Assembly: GCA_031271065.1 (NCBI GenBank)
Contig: JAISWP010000063.1
Span: 1-6,665 of the forward strand
Origin: Synergistaceae bacterium
Lineage (GTDB): Bacteria > Synergistota > Synergistia > Synergistales > Synergistaceae
Length of the DNA: 6,665 bases
Reading direction: 5' to 3'
Under the pieces are notes generated by a model that did no database searches, had not been told where the DNA came from, and worked only from the letters and a program-made list of their open reading frames with translations. Position numbers and translations under genes: made by a program. Below are positions 5,391 through 6,665 of this stretch, in pieces; position 1 is the first letter of the stretch, and each line of letters starts with the position of its first letter.

Positions 5391-6557
5391 ATGCTGACCG
5401 AAGCACAAATCAAAAACGCGAAACCTAAAGAAAAAAGATACATGCTCAGGGACGAACATGGCCTATATCTTGAGATTATTCCAAGCGGGACAAAGTCCTG
5501 GCGATTTCGTTATTGGATCGACAAAAAAGAACATAAGATCACGATTGGCAAATATCCCTTGATTTCCCTGAAGGACGCCAGGGAGAGACGTGATAAACTG
5601 CGCATTCGGATGGTTGACGGCGATAATCCGGTGCGCGAACAGCCGCAGCTTTTAGTTGCGTTCGAAACGGCATGGTTGGAATGGACGGAGAAAAAAGTAA
5701 TTCCGACGCTTACCCCAGCATACGCCGAAGACTTGTCCGCTCGTGCGCGCAATCATATTTTGCCGTTTTTGGGAAAATCGCCCATAACAGATATCACCAG
5801 CGTCGACGTATTGCGTGTTCTCCGACGCATCGAGGCAACCGGGCATATTCACATGGCGCACCGGGTGTGTCAGATATGCGGCCGGGTGTTCAGATATGCC
5901 ATCGCTTCTGGGTATTGCGAGAACGATCCGACTGGTGGTTTGAAAGGCGCGTTACAGACAACCTCGGTCAAGCACCAAGCATCCATTACCAAACCGGAGG
6001 GAATTGGAGCGTTATTGCGCTCTATCGAAGGATACAACGGGCTTGTGGTGAGATACGCAATGATGTTCCAAGCCTACACTTTTGTAAGGCCGGGAGAATT
6101 ACGCAGGGCGGAGTGGAACGAAATCGACATGGATAAGAAAGAATGGCGCATCCCAGAGAATAAAATGAAAATGCGCCGTACACACATAGTACCGCTGGCA
6201 CTGCAAGCAATCGCGATACTGGACAAAATTAAACCGATAACCGGACACGGGCGTTTTATTTTTCCGTCCGGCCGTACACCGGACGGCAGCCGTCCAATGA
6301 GTGAAAACGCTGTCACCGCCTCACTGCGCCGGATGGGATTTGATAAAGACGAGATGACCGGACATGGTTTCAGAAGTATGGCGAGCACCTTGTTAAACGA
6401 AAACGGTTTCAACGTAGACTGGATAGAACGTCAGCTCGCCCACATCGAGGGTAACTCCGTCCGGGCGGCGTACAACTACGCCGAATATCTGCCCGAGCGC
6501 CGGCGCATGATGCAGTGGTGGGCGGATTACCTTGATGAACTGAGGGCGGGGAAGTGA
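5391..6557 (+). CDS. int: P4-type tyrosine recombinase / integrase
   Basis: Site-specific recombinase expected to insert and excise the element at the tRNA-Ser gene. The 388-residue protein has the N-terminal domain typical of P4-like integrases (DUF4102-type, about 1-82: LTEAQIKNAKP, DEHGLYLEIIPSGTKSWRFRY, GKYPLISLKDARE). A central core-binding helical region follows (about 88-185), then the catalytic domain (about 200-375). Catalytic residues are readable: R233 in TFVRPGELR, K258 or K260 in NKMKMRRTHIVPL, H325 and R328 in GHGFRSMAST, H351 in LAHIEGN and the nucleophile Y361 in VRAAYNYAEYL. Its length is about right for the family (roughly 380-420), so it should be active. The start has AGGAG seven bases upstream (5379-5383). 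Its first part is AT-rich with many AAA codons, unlike the GC-rich genes to the left, which suggests transfer. Same-strand adjacency to the tRNA is standard for such islands. Confidence 0.97.
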   Translation: MLTEAQIKNAKPKEKRYMLRDEHGLYLEIIPSGTKSWRFRYWIDKKEHKITIGKYPLISLKDARERRDKLRIRMVDGDNPVREQPQLLVAFETAWLEWTEKKVIPTLTPAYAEDLSARARNHILPFLGKSPITDITSVDVLRVLRRIEATGHIHMAHRVCQICGRVFRYAIASGYCENDPTGGLKGALQTTSVKHQASITKPEGIGALLRSIEGYNGLVVRYAMMFQAYTFVRPGELRRAEWNEIDMDKKEWRIPENKMKMRRTHIVPLALQAIAILDKIKPITGHGRFIFPSGRTPDGSRPMSENAVTASLRRMGFDKDEMTGHGFRSMASTLLNENGFNVDWIERQLAHIEGNSVRAAYNYAEYLPERRRMMQWWADYLDELRAGK

Positions 6558-6563
6558 GCGCGC

Positions 6564-6604
6564 AAAAAAGAAGGCCGGCCCCGGGATATCCCGGCGACCG
6601 GCCT
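6564..6604 (-). terminator. Strong terminator for a minus-strand transcript entering from the right
   Basis: AGGCCGG (6572-6578) pairs with CCGGCCT (6598-6604), and inside it CCGGG pairs with CCCGG around an ATAT loop (6581-6594). The T-run is on the minus strand (TTCTTTTTT, 6572-6564), so the terminator serves a leftward transcript. It starts seven bases after the integrase stop. On the plus strand the hairpin lacks a U-tract but may still help end the integrase mRNA. The remaining 6605-6665 holds no gene I can support, only GGAAAGGAT twice (6620-6628, 6632-6640). Confidence 0.75.
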
Positions 6605-6665
6605 GTATGAAGGGGTGCTGGAAAGGATTCAGGAAAGGATGAAGCCTCAGAGCCGGCGGGTGCCC

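Noticed and set aside
6608..6640. Short ORF starting ATGAAGGGG after the integrase.
   Set aside because: Only eleven codons, no ribosome site, and it starts just past a hairpin.
6646..6665. Possible end of a minus-strand gene: a TGA preceded by codons for GTRRL.
   Set aside because: The position fits the leftward terminator, but five codons at the window edge cannot support a gene call.

Overview
The window is chromosomal DNA from a GC-rich bacterium. All five housekeeping genes and the tRNA read as intact bacterial genes with Shine-Dalgarno sites. I cannot place it to species. A GC-rich genome, a KdgF-like cupin next to a glutamine-dependent NAD synthetase, and a P4-type integrase in a tRNA-Ser would fit Synergistota or a similar deep-branching lineage, but this is only an impression.

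Region 1 (1-1754, minus strand) is the start of a branched-chain amino acid operon. It runs from a sigma70-like promoter (1726-1754) through a 26-codon leader peptide (1585-1665) with nine consecutive Leu/Val/Ile codons. A GC-rich intrinsic terminator (1535-1563) follows, then ilvN (acetolactate synthase small subunit) and ilvC (ketol-acid reductoisomerase, cut by the left edge). A second stretch, overlapping the end of the leader ORF, repeats the terminator's 3' arm and can capture its 5' arm. That gives a complete, readable transcription attenuator. The large subunit gene ilvB is not between the leader and ilvN.

Region 2 (1833-2520, plus strand) is a single SAM-dependent methyltransferase gene with its own promoter, divergent from the ilv operon. 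Its substrate is unknown.

Region 3 (2648-5040, minus strand) is a two-gene unit: nadE, a 640-residue glutamine-dependent NAD synthetase, followed 29 bases later by a small KdgF-like cupin. The nadE promoter carries an extended -10.

Region 4 (5054-6665) starts with a tRNA-Ser(GGA) gene behind a near-consensus promoter. It continues into a terminator and a P4-like tyrosine recombinase gene that is visibly more AT-rich than its surroundings. This is the classic left end of an integrative element inserted in the 3' end of a tRNA gene; its cargo and right end lie beyond the window. The tRNA has a U-C mismatch at acceptor pair 2:71, which could mark replacement of its 3' end by the element's copy. 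A strong terminator for a minus-strand transcript faces the end of the integrase gene.

I found no CRISPR array, no rRNA and no clearly new protein system. The best candidate for something undescribed is the ilv leader attenuator.
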